DNA from: Neurospora intermedia
Taxonomy: Eukaryota; Ascomycota; Sordariomycetes; Sordariales; Sordariaceae
NCBI GenBank assembly: GCA_037102815.1
Contig: BTPP01000004.1
Coordinates: 1,488,001-1,552,000 of the forward strand
Length of the DNA stretch: 64,000 nucleotides
Reading direction: 5' to 3'
Of the stretch, positions 34,253 to 45,547 are shown piece by piece. A model generated the notes under the pieces. The model searched no databases. It was not told the origin of the DNA and saw only the letters and a program-made list of their open reading frames with translations. Made by a program: the position numbers and the translations under genes. How positions within the stretch are numbered: position 1 is the first letter of the stretch; each line of letters starts with the position of its first letter.

Positions 34253-36621
34253 TTGGTGATGCAGGAGGTTGTCTGTACAGCTCTTTGCATTTTTGCTTCA
34301 GGATTTATGCAACAGACTCCATTATCTGGATGTAGTCGTGCACTACTTGGACAGTTGACGTTGTGGGTGAGGTTGCAAAACAGAAAACACACATCTGTCC
34401 GCTTGAGCCGAATTTACCCCTTTTCGGACCTCCGACCTTTCGGCCATGCAACATCTCATCACACCGAGCAACCCTCTTTCCCTCCCCCCTCACAGCCCGT
34501 ACACCTCCTGCTTCCTACCTCGAAACGACCTCTTTCCGAGCCGAACCGTTGTCCAACGCAGCTTCCATCACCACCCGACATCTAAACACAGTCTGTGACG
34601 ACTTCCTGTAGGCCACGCCATCGACCAACTGATCCACGATCGCCACGAACATGCCGAATCGGTCTGCCCCCGAACGAAACGCATTCGATTCCCGTGACGC
34701 CCTTCAACCTCTCGATATAAGTTCCTTCCCCGATCAGAGCGTGCAAATGCGAAACCTTCGCAGCCTCAGCCAGCACAGCCAGATCTGGCGTTTCCCCTTA
34801 GATTATCTGGAAAATCCACCCAGTTCGTGTGCTGAGAAGAAGGCGTCGCATGGAATGCCGTACATGTCCAGAAAAAGGCAGTCGTGGAAGTTATCTTTGA
34901 CGTGCCGTCGTGTAGTATTGCTCCTCGCAAGGCGAGAATCTTGAAGGAAGCGCAGAAGGTGCCTACCTATAGAAGCGGAGGGTGCCTGCCTATGACCTCG
35001 GTAATAGTTCCTTGGGAGCACATGCCTTATTGCGTTGATACTGCACTCGTTATCTCAAAGAGTCGGTATTATCGAGGACGATTTCGTTGGGTCGCTCTTT
35101 GGTCCCCATACTTGGATAGCTCAGAGCAAGTACAGGCGGGAGGTCAAGGTGGCAGATCAACTAAGCAGCCAGCCATGCTTTCACGTCGATGATTAGAGAC
35201 AGTCGGAACAGCGAGTTATCGCCGTGAGGTCCATGTTGTTCAGAGAAACCGAGCCAGTCATTCTTCGAGGAATGGAATCCGAGATTGTATGGGCGCAGGG
35301 GGCGGGGGGAGACGGCCAAAGTCCTAAAACAATCCGTAGCGACCGAGGTCGTAGCTACGAGGGGGCCTGATGTAGCACAGGGAGCGGAGATTCGTCAAGT
35401 AGGTACATGTATGCGATAAAGATGTTGAGTTTGCTGGGGGTGGTAAGCCGTAGGCGGACCGTTTCTAATTCTAGGCTACCTAGGTATTGTGACTGGTCGG
35501 ATATGATATGATCGTTATCTATCTCGTGCACGGTACACTACATGATCCAATATTACGGGAGTGCCCGTTTGTGTGAAAAGAAAGTTAAATCCGAACGGTG
35601 TTTTGCTGTCCGGAGTTGTTGTACACTCGCTGAAAGCCTGTCTAGTCTAGTCCCGTGGAGTCTCTCGATAGTTTACTGCGTACCACATACACTACAAAAT
35701 AATGGAGGTACCTGAATGGAAGGATCCATTCGCACAGGTTACACCACTAACTATCGGATCCTTACCCCAAGTCCCGGAGATTAAGCCGTGTGGAGTCAAG
35801 CGCGCGGGTAATGCCAAGCTTGTACTAGTCTAAACAAGTTCGGAGAAGACAGGGGAATTCGGAGATCATTATCCAGTTGCATTGCGACCTCTACGCTTGC
35901 TGGTTGCTTGGCAGCCCTGGTAGGCTTATTCCCTGACTCGCACACACAAACACACACACACTCTCTCTGGTTGTTGACTCGTATCGAACTCAACTTTTGA
36001 ACTTTTAGACATTCTGGCTGCTCTCTCATTTGTACTGTGGTCTCGTATGTCCCGGGATTTTGAAATTCAAGGGGTCTTTTTCATATTGGAGTTCGAGTGA
36101 TTGCCTAGTGTACGTACAGAGGTACTCTTCGGTTGCAGCTGTGCGAGGGGGACCCCGAGTTTCCAACCCAACTTTTTCCGATTGTGAGACAATGTACTAT
36201 CCCGTACTTGGGGCTGCTGAAGCTACATTACTCGTCAGATCTACATCGGATTAGTTGCGGACCAAAGGGTTTCCTAGTTAGTGTGAGTCGATGATCTCGA
36301 CTAGTTGGTCTAGTCAGTCGGCCGATATGTAGTCGATCTCACTATGCAGAGTCTCGACCTGACGAGTCGCCCGTGGGCGGCCCGGTTGAAGAAGATTGGA
36401 CACGTCGGTGTGTGACCACTTCCTATGTCGGTTTAGGGTCTCGGAGCCCCTGTGATGGGAGCGGGGGATCCGCGAATCATGAAAAAGGATACCACGCCGC
36501 CGCAGCGACGTTGCTTCACATGTCGGCACTTTTCCTGGTTACATATCTTTCTCTCAGATTTTTGTGTGTTACATATCAAATGTTCGTTGTGTCCCCGAGA
36601 AACGCTTCCCTTTCCTCCATC
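33839..36621. other. Long intergenic region between propeller and methyltransferase genes
   Basis: 2.8 kb between two divergent genes, so both promoters lie here. It contains a T41 run (listed), a CACACAAACACACACACAC microsatellite (35939-35961), and several TAGGTA/TACCTA words (35400, 35475). Short frames at 34651-35192 lack codon bias or motifs. I see no supported gene. Confidence 0.4.
34211..34251 (+). repeat. T41 homopolymer
   Basis: Forty-one T in a row (A41 on the other strand), about 370 bp upstream of the propeller start codon. It is the longest homopolymer in the window. No flanking duplication or element body was found. The true length may differ because assemblers miscount such runs. 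Confidence 0.9.
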
Positions 36622-37736
36622 ATGAGCAACTCAGTGGATGAGGCATCATCTGGTGCTCTCCTCGGAGCTCATTGGACTCAACAAGGACCGCCTGCAGACG
36701 ACACTGATGCAGACTCAACCCTTGGTGACGAGATCGAGAGCTCGACCGCTTCCCTCTCGTCCAGCATTCTGAATTATCGCAATATCAATGGCCGAACCTA
36801 TCACAGCCATGCCGCCATGGATGAAGAATACTGGGCCCCCAATGACCCGAAGCACCTTGAGGCCTTGGACATTTTCTACCATGCCATCGACATGATGCTG
36901 GAAGGAAAGCTGCATCAAGCGCCTCTCAGCCAAAACATTGAGAATGCCGTCGATATTGGCACGGGTTCGGGATTGTGGGCCATCGACTTCGCTGATCTGT
37001 ATACCAACTGCACCGTAATCGGCACCGACATCTCTCCTGTACAGCCTAGTTGGGTGCCTCCTAATATCCTCTTCGAAATCGACGATGCCACCAAGGAATG
37101 GACCTTTAGAGATGACTATTTCGACTACATCCACATGCAGCTACTAAACGGCGCTTTCGACAGCCTTACCCACATCTATAGTCAAGCGTTCCGGTGCTGC
37201 AAGCCCGGGGGCTGGTTCGAGCACATTGATGTCTCAGTCATGGTTAAGTCTGACGACGGATCTGTCAAGGAGAATAGTCCGTTGGGTCAGTATGGCAAAC
37301 TCCTCGAGGCAGCTGGTAACCGGGTAAACCGCATGTCCAGAAGCGCCGATTTCACTACAATGGAGGATGCCATGAAGGAGGCAGGCTTTCAAAATATAAC
37401 GGTCAAGAAGTTCAAGGTAGGTTGTTCCCATTCCTTCTCCTTGGCGAAAAGTACCATCTAGGTAGGGACCATTGTCGAGGGAGAAGCTAACTGAAGTTGA
37501 AGATGCCCGTCTCGCCCTGGCACTCAGACAAGAGGATGAAGGATATTGGCCTTTACGCCTATGCAACCATGACGACCGATGTTGAGGGTATCATACAATT
37601 CATGTTCGGTAACATCTTGGGCTGGTCGCAACAGGAAATTATCGTGTATGCTGCTTATCTGCGTCGGCAGCTCAGGAGGAAGGACGTACATGGATACTAT
37701 ACCTTGAAGGTTGTTTATGGCCAGAAGCCACAGTAG
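36622..37736 (+). CDS. LaeA-like SAM-dependent methyltransferase
   Basis: Exons 36622-37416 and 37503-37736, phase 0, 86-nt intron (GTAGGT, CTAAC branch, TTGAAG acceptor). Total 342 aa. The frame is open further upstream to 36373, but ATG 36622 (MSNSVDEASSG) fits the family length. SAM motif I is VDIGTGSGLWAIDFAD (about 110-125), followed by VIGTDISPVQPSWVPPN, FDYIHMQLLNGA and AFRCCKPGGWFEH. Exon 2 has the family's C-terminus: MPVSPWHSDKRMKDIGLY, FMFGNILGWSQQEI and YAAYLRRQLRRKDVH. LaeA relatives act in the nucleus with velvet proteins and control secondary metabolism and development. Fungi hold many such paralogues and some are metabolic enzymes, so whether this one is the true regulator cannot be decided here. 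Confidence 0.88.
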
Positions 37737-39015
37737 GATGAACAAGAGGACGGGAGCTAGGTAACGGAGAGGAGGGGGGCAGATTGGGGCGGGTAAGAGC
37801 AAATAAGGTGTGCTGCAGAGATCGGTTATATGAAGTTATGGTGTTGATGTCCCAAGTTGAGAGTCTGGCTACGGCCTTCGGGATTTCGTCGTTTGGTCAA
37901 GTATACCCTGGTGGTAGCTTCAATGATTGGAGCGGCGGGGCTGCCTGGAATGATATCAATAATAGACCAAGTCAACGCACGCGAAAGGGAATTACTCCGT
38001 TCGCTATGACCGCCTCAGGGCACGGTGGGTAGTTAGAAAGAGTCTTGTGCCAGACGGATAAGCTGACATAGTTGGCGAGTGCGAAATGGAGGCATTTAAC
38101 CCTACCTCTATAGGTATACATATATGTACGAAGCGAAGAGTTATCAACAATCCAGCCCTGGTTCGTTTGTTAGTCTCCACTGAAACTAAAATGCCAAAGC
38201 TCTACTAATTTTCAGAAAGTGTTCTGCGTTCTATCGAGCAAATGCCGTAAGACGCATGGTTTCTAGTCTGAAAGACTTTGAAGGAGAAGGAGAGAGGTAT
38301 AAAAGGATAACTGGAGGAGGCTGCTATGGTGTTGTGAACCGTTGTCATTGTCCTGCTTGAACCCCTTTAAACGGAGGATAGTTCCTCTTCCAAACTTGAT
38401 GAGAGCTCCAAAGCTCACCTGTTCAACCCGTCATCGAACTCAAACCAACAAACTGGTAGTTATTGTACACCTGGCGAGGAATGGGCGACCTGGCAGGGCC
38501 ACAACAAAAAAAGGTAAAAACAATAAAAAGAAAATAATAATAAAAAGACCGCCGGAGGAACTGCATTACCTACGGTAACGAATTTCTGTTACAGATAGCA
38601 AATAAGACATATCACAAGACATACATCTATATCGGGACAAGTGGAAATATGTTGGGCAGAGGAAAGCAGCGGGCCGCTGAATGTAACCTCACCCGGTCAG
38701 ATATACTACTGGTTCCCCGCCGGCAATTAGCGCGCGCATATGGAGATATGTACATATCCCAGAAGAACCCATTAACTGGACAAAATAGACTTCCTTCCCA
38801 TTACCGGGTCTTAAGCCGGTTCCCTCCTTTTTATGCCGATAATTCTCCTCTCATATCACCTAAAGCTGTTCAATTATACTTGTACCACTACAGCTTCATG
38901 TCCATTTCTCATTCCGAAACTCACGATAGGAGCTAGGCATCAAGAGGACTTACTTCATCCTCATTTGTAAGTCAGCCATTGGTTATGAGAACAAATATGT
39001 GGTTATGTTCTAACT
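37737..39015 (+). promoter_or_regulatory. Intergenic region with TATA-like site before the HET gene
   Basis: 1.28 kb. A TATA box-like TATAAAAGG lies at 38298-38306, about 710 bp before the HET start, within a purine-rich stretch, so a long leader is possible. An A-rich patch (38508-38545) follows. No gene recognised. Confidence 0.4.
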
Positions 39016-41583
39016 ATGGAAGCTACCTGTTCAGATATATTTAATAATCCCGATTCAAGCATCGCCGTCATGGTCCGGATACCAATCAAGATGCGACTAG
39101 GCGGCTGTGTCGACGGAATTTGCGAAGAATGCGGTCGAATAGACTTCAAAAACATTTTCCAATGCGAAGGAGATCAGCCGTTGACCAAGGAAAACGACGA
39201 ACCCTACTATCCGATCAAAGACAACTCGCGGTGCATTCTTGGAAGAATTTCTCTGAAGAACATAGACACTTGTCCATTATGCGCCTTCTTTGACGACTGC
39301 TATCCAGATCGAACTCCTAACCAAAAGCTCGGGGTTTATTCAGGCTCCCTCTCCGACATTTGCGGATATGATGATATCCCGCGGAACTTGGATTCGATCG
39401 CAATGTATCTCGTTGAAAGCGGACGAGCGAATACTTTCTTCAGATCGCCGCTAATTGTAGCACCCGCGTGCATCAATCAACCCAAACTTGCTGTTACCTC
39501 CGAGGATGAGGATGAGGATGGGGGTGGTGATGATGATGAGCATTGCAAGCATTTAGGGGGAAGAGAGATTCGGCCAAATGTGATTGATTACGATGTCATT
39601 CGCGAATGGCTGCATATGTGCTCATCGACGCATTCCGGATGCGTGGACGGACATTTTTCGTTGAATTTCAAGGACCTACCCGAATTTCGCCTCATCGACT
39701 GCTCGACGGGGACCATGGTTCCGGCTTTTCAAGCTCGCGAACGAGAATATGTTACGCTCAGCTATGTCTGGGGGCCCGCTCCGGTTATTAGTAGCCCGAC
39801 AAAACCCTTTGCGTTGCCGGAGGAGTTGCCCCTTGTGGTGGCAGACGCAATAAAGGTGACGATGAACCTGGGTTACAGATATCTCTGGGTCGACCGATAC
39901 TGTATACCACAGGACAACGCCAAAGCCAAGCAGCGTCAGATCCAAAACATGGGAAAGATCTACTCTCGCTCGGCGTTGACAATCATAGCCGCCGCAGGAG
40001 AAGATTCAGAATACGGGCTTCCGGGCGTCAGCTGTCGTGAGCGAATCACGCACCATCTTGCCCTCGACAATGGTCGACTACGACTTTCGACCATCCATCT
40101 CGCAAAGTTCGACATCACCCCCACAAAATGGAACTCACGCGGCTGGACATACCAAGAAGGTATCCTCTCTAGACGCCGCCTCGTTTTCACCGATCACAAT
40201 GTCTACTTCCAGTGCGAGCGCGCCTACACCAGCGACGACATCCGGCTACCTCCAACAGGGCGTTTCCACACTTCCAATGCTCCGGATCCCAACCACGAGA
40301 TCATGCCGTTCCTGTTTTCCAAGGATCAAGAAACCAGTTCTCATGCTTGGTACACAATTGGAAAATTCGCGGAGCGAAATCTCACTTACGACTCTGACGC
40401 GCTGGACGCCGTTGCCGGCGTGCTTCACCGGTTCCCGCCCTCCAATGTCCGGTTCTTGTGTGGACTGCCAGTTACCGTTCACCCTGAGTGTCCTTCCCCG
40501 CCGCCGGATACGGGAGGGGTACAGGTCCCGATGGAGTGTTCTGCGCTGTCAAACTTACTACTATGCGGACGTACCTCTACCGAGAAGGCCTCCAACATGA
40601 CCTCCAACCACAACAACCTCTATTCCCAAAGCGACATAGGCCGAGCCGTGCTCGTCGATGCCCTGCTCTGGCAATGCAAATGGTCCGCCACAGCCACCTC
40701 CTACTGGCCCCAACCTCACACTTTAACCTCCAACTCCCCTCGCAGATCTGGTTTCCCCAGCTGGACCTGGGCCGGCTGGAAAAGCACCAACGAGCGCATG
40801 ATCAAGTTCTCCGGTTCCAACTCGGGCTTACGCTGTCCAAGAAGTTGGGAGAGACCAGACCGAAATGGCACCAAAAAGGACATTGAGTTTCTCCCGTGCA
40901 CCATAAGTGTTTCTTTCTCCAGAGTCTCTGGAGACAACATAAAGGGGGGTATCCGATCTACTAACAAAAAGCCAAAACCGTCCAAACGGCTCCTCAAATG
41001 GCCAGAAGCCAGTAACCAAATCTTCAAATTATCCGACCAAGGCAAGCTCACCAACAGCCGCTTGATCATCAAGGGAAGCGTGTTCGATGTCAAAGTGGCC
41101 GTCAACAAGAAAAACAACGGCGTGGACCTCCCTCCAGCAGGTAAATGGAGCGATGACGGGTGGAAAATCGCTTGGCCTCCCGCGCTGGCTGGGAGTCCCG
41201 TCGAGGTTCCCCCTGGTTTACTGGACGAGCACGAAACCCACGACCTGCTGGCGGTGCTTTTCAGACGAGGCATAGCTGATCTCGCCCCCGAGGGATTCCT
41301 GGATATACTACCAGCAAGGAATCGGGCTAAAGTGACGGCACTGTTGAAGAAGGCCTCGGAAGCGTCGTCGCTGCCTCGGGGTCGGATTGAAGTGGGTTGT
41401 TTTTTCCTGCTTCTGCGCCCAGTGGAGGAGGAGGGTATCGTCGGTGGGGCGGTAGTATACGAGCGGGTTAGTTCTTGTGACGCTGTTATGTTGTTGGACC
41501 ACAAAGAGGCTGTAGGAGAGCATCAGATGGAAGAGGCTGATCGGATACTTGGGGTCAGGACGATGGAGGTGGTGATACGTTGA
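39016..41583 (+). CDS. HET-domain (heterokaryon incompatibility) protein
   Basis: Single-exon gene of 855 aa. HET proteins act in allorecognition and can trigger cell death after hyphal fusion; which partner this one has is unknown. An N-terminal CxxC (C36, C39, in CVDGICEECGRIDF) and a second CxxC (CPLC, C86 and C89) may bind zinc, as in many HET proteins. An acidic DEDEDGGGDDDE loop lies near 160. The HET core runs about 243-385: YVTLSYVWGPAP, VVADAIKVTMNLGYRYLWVD, RYCIPQDN, MGKIYSRSALTIIAAAGEDS, then RGWTYQEGILSRRRLVF. The usual LSYxWG and WIDxxCI cores are present with S-Y-V and W-V-D variants. The C-terminal ~470 residues have no recognised NACHT, WD40 or ankyrin part, so it is a HET-only architecture. 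Intact over its length. Confidence 0.93.
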   Translation: MEATCSDIFNNPDSSIAVMVRIPIKMRLGGCVDGICEECGRIDFKNIFQCEGDQPLTKENDEPYYPIKDNSRCILGRISLKNIDTCPLCAFFDDCYPDRTPNQKLGVYSGSLSDICGYDDIPRNLDSIAMYLVESGRANTFFRSPLIVAPACINQPKLAVTSEDEDEDGGGDDDEHCKHLGGREIRPNVIDYDVIREWLHMCSSTHSGCVDGHFSLNFKDLPEFRLIDCSTGTMVPAFQAREREYVTLSYVWGPAPVISSPTKPFALPEELPLVVADAIKVTMNLGYRYLWVDRYCIPQDNAKAKQRQIQNMGKIYSRSALTIIAAAGEDSEYGLPGVSCRERITHHLALDNGRLRLSTIHLAKFDITPTKWNSRGWTYQEGILSRRRLVFTDHNVYFQCERAYTSDDIRLPPTGRFHTSNAPDPNHEIMPFLFSKDQETSSHAWYTIGKFAERNLTYDSDALDAVAGVLHRFPPSNVRFLCGLPVTVHPECPSPPPDTGGVQVPMECSALSNLLLCGRTSTEKASNMTSNHNNLYSQSDIGRAVLVDALLWQCKWSATATSYWPQPHTLTSNSPRRSGFPSWTWAGWKSTNERMIKFSGSNSGLRCPRSWERPDRNGTKKDIEFLPCTISVSFSRVSGDNIKGGIRSTNKKPKPSKRLLKWPEASNQIFKLSDQGKLTNSRLIIKGSVFDVKVAVNKKNNGVDLPPAGKWSDDGWKIAWPPALAGSPVEVPPGLLDEHETHDLLAVLFRRGIADLAPEGFLDILPARNRAKVTALLKKASEASSLPRGRIEVGCFFLLLRPVEEEGIVGGAVVYERVSSCDAVMLLDHKEAVGEHQMEEADRILGVRTMEVVIR

Positions 41584-42125
41584 TGTGATGGGTGAGGAGG
41601 AGTTTTTACGGGCCCATGTCGTTCTGAGAATGGGGAGAATGGGGACGGATTCTAATAGCTATCCGGGTTTGGCACTTAGAAGAAAGCACGACTCGCTCTC
41701 TCCTCTTTTGATCCAACACTATATCTCATACATTATGAACTGTCCGAAAGGACCGGCGCTGGTACTAAATTGACAGTCCATCAACGCCATAAGCCACAGC
41801 AAGGTACGCCTCAGTTGCTGATTTTACCTCTCTGGGGTCGCAAGGACATGTGTATGCACGAAGTCGACGAATTTCCACATCCTTTCAAATACAGCATATC
41901 AATCTCTATTAACTGAGCGAGGGTGTAGTAGATGTTGTTCTAGCCATGACTGCGTTGCACAGCACTGCTCATATATCGTCTGCATAGATTTGAAAAGTAC
42001 TAGACGTTATATACAGACAGATTGTGACAAGACGTAGGTCGATCCTTCATACAACAAGACCATATCCAAAACCTCGCCCTCGACCTTCCCTCAACATATC
42101 CTTTCTCGCTTGCCAAGTTCGGCTT
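41584..42125. other. Convergent intergenic region
   Basis: About 540 bp between the HET stop and the stop of the membrane protein gene. Nothing recognised apart from moderately AT-rich sequence (41880-42060). Confidence 0.4.
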
Positions 42126-44835
42126 TCATCCAATGTGAGGAACATACCGAGACCACTGAGGCAATTGATATGCCGAGTCCGGTAAGTGTGCCAGGTTGAT
42201 GAATGAGATGACGACCAAGTATATGCGTGCCAGGACGTAAAGCACTCCGAATGAAACAGTGAATATGTCGAGCAGGACTTTGGAAAGGCAAAGGAGAAAT
42301 AGTGTCAAAAAGAACAGTAAAAAGAAAGGGACCGTGAGCAGCCACACTGCCATATCGCAGAGTACCTTGACAGGATGCTTGTGGTTTCTATAAAGGGGTT
42401 GTCGCTCAACAAACTTTTTTAGTCGTTCACCGAGTTCATACCCGGTGCACCATTTAATTGTATCGTTATCGAGTATATGATTTCCAAGAAATTTACCAAT
42501 GCTCAAAAATGTATCAATTGGTTCCTGCCAGAAGGGCGGGAGCTTGGTCCAAGAAAACACGCAAGCAATCAAGACACCTGTGGCGGCTATGGTGATGCTC
42601 GAAATCCTCCAGAGGATCCGTTCGATGCTGGTAGTGAACGGCGCGTTCCAGGCCACGCAATGGAGTCCGCCGTAGATGAGACCTACGAATCCAAATCCGA
42701 CGAAGAGTGGGAGATAGTTGTCGTAGTCTTGAAACCGAGGCAGATTGCGAACCCGGTCAGTGAAGCTGTCTTTGGGTGGCATAGAAAGGTCGTATTGGCC
42801 CAATCCGAGGGATAATTGCCATCTAATGATGTCGGAATACTGAATAACGATACGAGGCATCTCAGTTGTAGACGTAGAACTTGACGAAGAGTTTGGGGAA
42901 CGGAATGCGCTGAAAGGTCCCTTTTTGGTCGAATCCCGTATGCTTCGTCCCAGTAGTTTGACCCCGTCCCAGTCACCTCCCCCTCCGTTATCCGACCTAA
43001 GGCTGACAACATGCTCTTTCTGAGGAGGTAATCTGACCATTTCAAAAAGAGAAGAAGATTGTTTGACACTTAAACAGAGTCTAGGACTAACAAGCAAACT
43101 TTTATAAGTAACTTTTTGACAAAACAATGGAATGTCTGGGTGTACCATTAGGGGACTGTGGCGAAGTATGTTTGACGAGTGCAGAGTAAATAACTGGAAT
43201 GAAACTCACACATTTGCTTGATTATCAACACGGGACAACGTTTTAAAGAGAGGTTCAAGCATGAGTCTTCCCCTCTGTCCAGGAATTATGTCTTCCATAT
43301 GGATCCAATATTGCTCCTCGCTCAAGGGTCGACCGGACAAGTCAACATGACAATCAGACCCATCTTTCGGTTCACAGTGCACAGGAAAGGCAAACATTTC
43401 GCCATCGAAATGGAGGTGATCCCATTCCGATGCTTTCTTGTCCAACCTACTCCTAGAACACATGGCTGCGATGAGCTTGGCCTTTTCCAGCTCTTCCTCC
43501 TTCGTGCTGTGGTGAATCAAGACTGTTTCAGGTTCGACGATATCGAGGGGTTTATTCCACCATAACGCATAGATAAACAATGTACAAATTGCATGACCGA
43601 GTGTGTTGAGCTCGAGCAGACTGATTGCTAGGCCTTGCGCAAATCGTGTGAGGCACTGGACGCAAAACCAGGATGCTAGCAATTGGATACTTCTTAGCTT
43701 GGGAAACAAGAATGGAAAAGGTCTCAAGTACGAACCTTGGATGCAGACAAGTGTTTTCGCGAAGGCGCTTCCTTTGCTTGTGTCTTTTATTTTGTTCTCA
43801 GACAGATCAGGAATCAACTTTTCATGACCATGTTCCTTCAAAAATTCTAGCCCCTTTGGAGTCAATGTGAGCCGCGTGCGCTGTCGTTGACTCTTGCTAA
43901 TGGTGAGCCGTTTGCGTTCCCATTGAATTTTAGTAACATTCTGGGTTGGAAGGAAGTTCGCGATTCTGTCTGAAAGATAGTTTTCAGGATTATTATCCCT
44001 AATCTCTATCGCGATGCCTCCCATGGCCGCCAGGAATCCATGTACCATGGTCCACTTTTCAACAGTTTGAACTGTGGTTGAAGGAGGATCCTATTGTCAG
44101 GTTGAAAGTCAGCATATACAAAATCCACAAAGTGTCGTGTTATCGAATCGAAGATTACCTCCTCGTCCTTTCCACGGCGTCGTGATAAACAGGGTAGCCA
44201 GGACGTCATAATGTCTGTGATACCCTTTTTGCGGGATGGCGAGTCATCGTGACAAAGTGAATCGCTTTCGCAAGACGAGTCCCTGCCAAAAAGCAAGTCC
44301 AAGCCATATGTCGAGTCACCATCACTGTCGTGCTTATTCATTGTGTGGACAAGTGACCTAGCCTGCACATATTGTTGATAGGCCGTATAGGCAATCTGTC
44401 CTTCAATTAGCTATCCTGGGCTTATGAATATGATCCCATGCATGGGATAAACCTGTAAGGAACAGTGAGGCTGTTAAATCTAAGGGCATATGCCTGAGCA
44501 GGTACGGTATCCGACCTTTATAAAAGACAAGAACCTTCCCTACCCATCTGGTATTGCTTTCGTTGATAAATCCTCAGGATGGAAGAAACGATGAACGGAC
44601 TTACAATCTCAGGACTCAACAAACTAAGCATCAACCACCCAATCTTCCGCATCAGCTGCTTCCAACCAGGTTCATTATGCTCGGGCACATTCAAGTGTAT
44701 CGCCGTCCAAACACACAAGCCGAGAGTGACCAGACACACGGATAGAATACTGAAAGTCCCTCGCGTGCCCGGTTCTGGAACCCAGTTCGGGTCAGAGGAG
44801 TTGGTGAAGCTGTGGCCAAAGATTTCGTTGCCCAT
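42126..44835 (-). CDS. Fungal-specific polytopic membrane protein, four exons
   Basis: Proposed exons: 44835-44605, 44395-44159, 44090-43210 and 43155-42126, giving about 792 aa. Introns are 209, 68 and 54 nt; phases 0, 0 and 2. It belongs to a widespread fungal family of unknown function. Landmarks are ILSVCLVTLGLCVWTAIHLN then VPEHNEPGWKQLMRKIGW with LLSPEI (exon 1), AYTAYQQYVQAR and acidic linker (exon 2), VEKWTMVHGFLAAMGG (exon 3), and PRIVIQYSDIIRWQL, FVGFGFVGLIYGGLHCVAWN plus a C-terminal cluster of hydrophobic helices (exon 4, about res 690-770). The first two joins are well supported by the family motifs. The last junction lacks a clear branch site and is less sure, though it keeps the frame. 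A Ser/Gly-rich, variable loop follows it. Relatives often occur near HET genes, but no function is proposed. Confidence 0.75.
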
Positions 44836-45547
44836 GGCGCGGCAAAACTAGATGAATGCTTGAAGATAATGATGATTCCAAAGATAATGGGGAAGTAGAA
44901 GGACGTTAAATTTCAAAATGTTGGGTCGAGGACGACGAAGAAGTGTGTCGGGGAGAAACTCTGCCATCAACCACCAACCAACACTTTGGGAGGCAAGTGG
45001 AAGGTAGGTACCTAACCATCATGGCACCTTCCCCCTCTTTTTTCCCCGTCCTCGGCCAGATCAGAATGGGAAAAAAAACTCACTTGAACTTGCCCGCTGT
45101 TTCGATAGGTCAAGCGTTAGCCAATGATCACTTGCACAGGGCACTCCGGTCTCCTCGATAAGAGCGTGGCGTGGGCACGTAGAGGTAGGTACATACATAC
45201 CTGCCCAACTCTCGACCTCAGCCGCAAAAATAAAAAGCGATTGGTGTTTCTTTTTTGTTTTTCTTGGTGGCAGTTGCGTCCACGTGTACACAGCCTGCAC
45301 TATCAGACAGTGAGTGTGGATCAGCAAAGCATATCCGACAAGGCTGCGTGAAAAATCCAAGTCCATTGGTCCCCCTCACGAGCAGACAACAAACAGCAAT
45401 GCACCTTCGACAATAAAAGATGTGACCAAAATATGAACACGACATTCCACACTCCACGGCATAGCCACTCTCAAGTCCATCCGCCCAACCCTAGCCCAGT
45501 CCAACCCTAGTCCAGTCCCGTCCCGTCCTGCCCAGCCCATTCCCCAT
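44836..45547. promoter_or_regulatory. Promoter side of membrane gene and 3' end of DNA ligase gene
   Basis: 712 bp. It contains GGTAGGTACC and AGGTAGGTACATACATACC repeats (45003-45012, 45182-45201). No gene recognised. It marks the right edge of the accessory island. Confidence 0.4.

Noticed and set aside
34651-35192. Short plus-strand frames of 97-102 codons
   Set aside because: No motif, no codon bias and no splice continuity; probably chance frames in a promoter region.
36373-36621. N-terminal extension of the LaeA-like protein
   Set aside because: The frame is open, but the extra 83 residues do not resemble the family and ATG 36622 gives the usual length.
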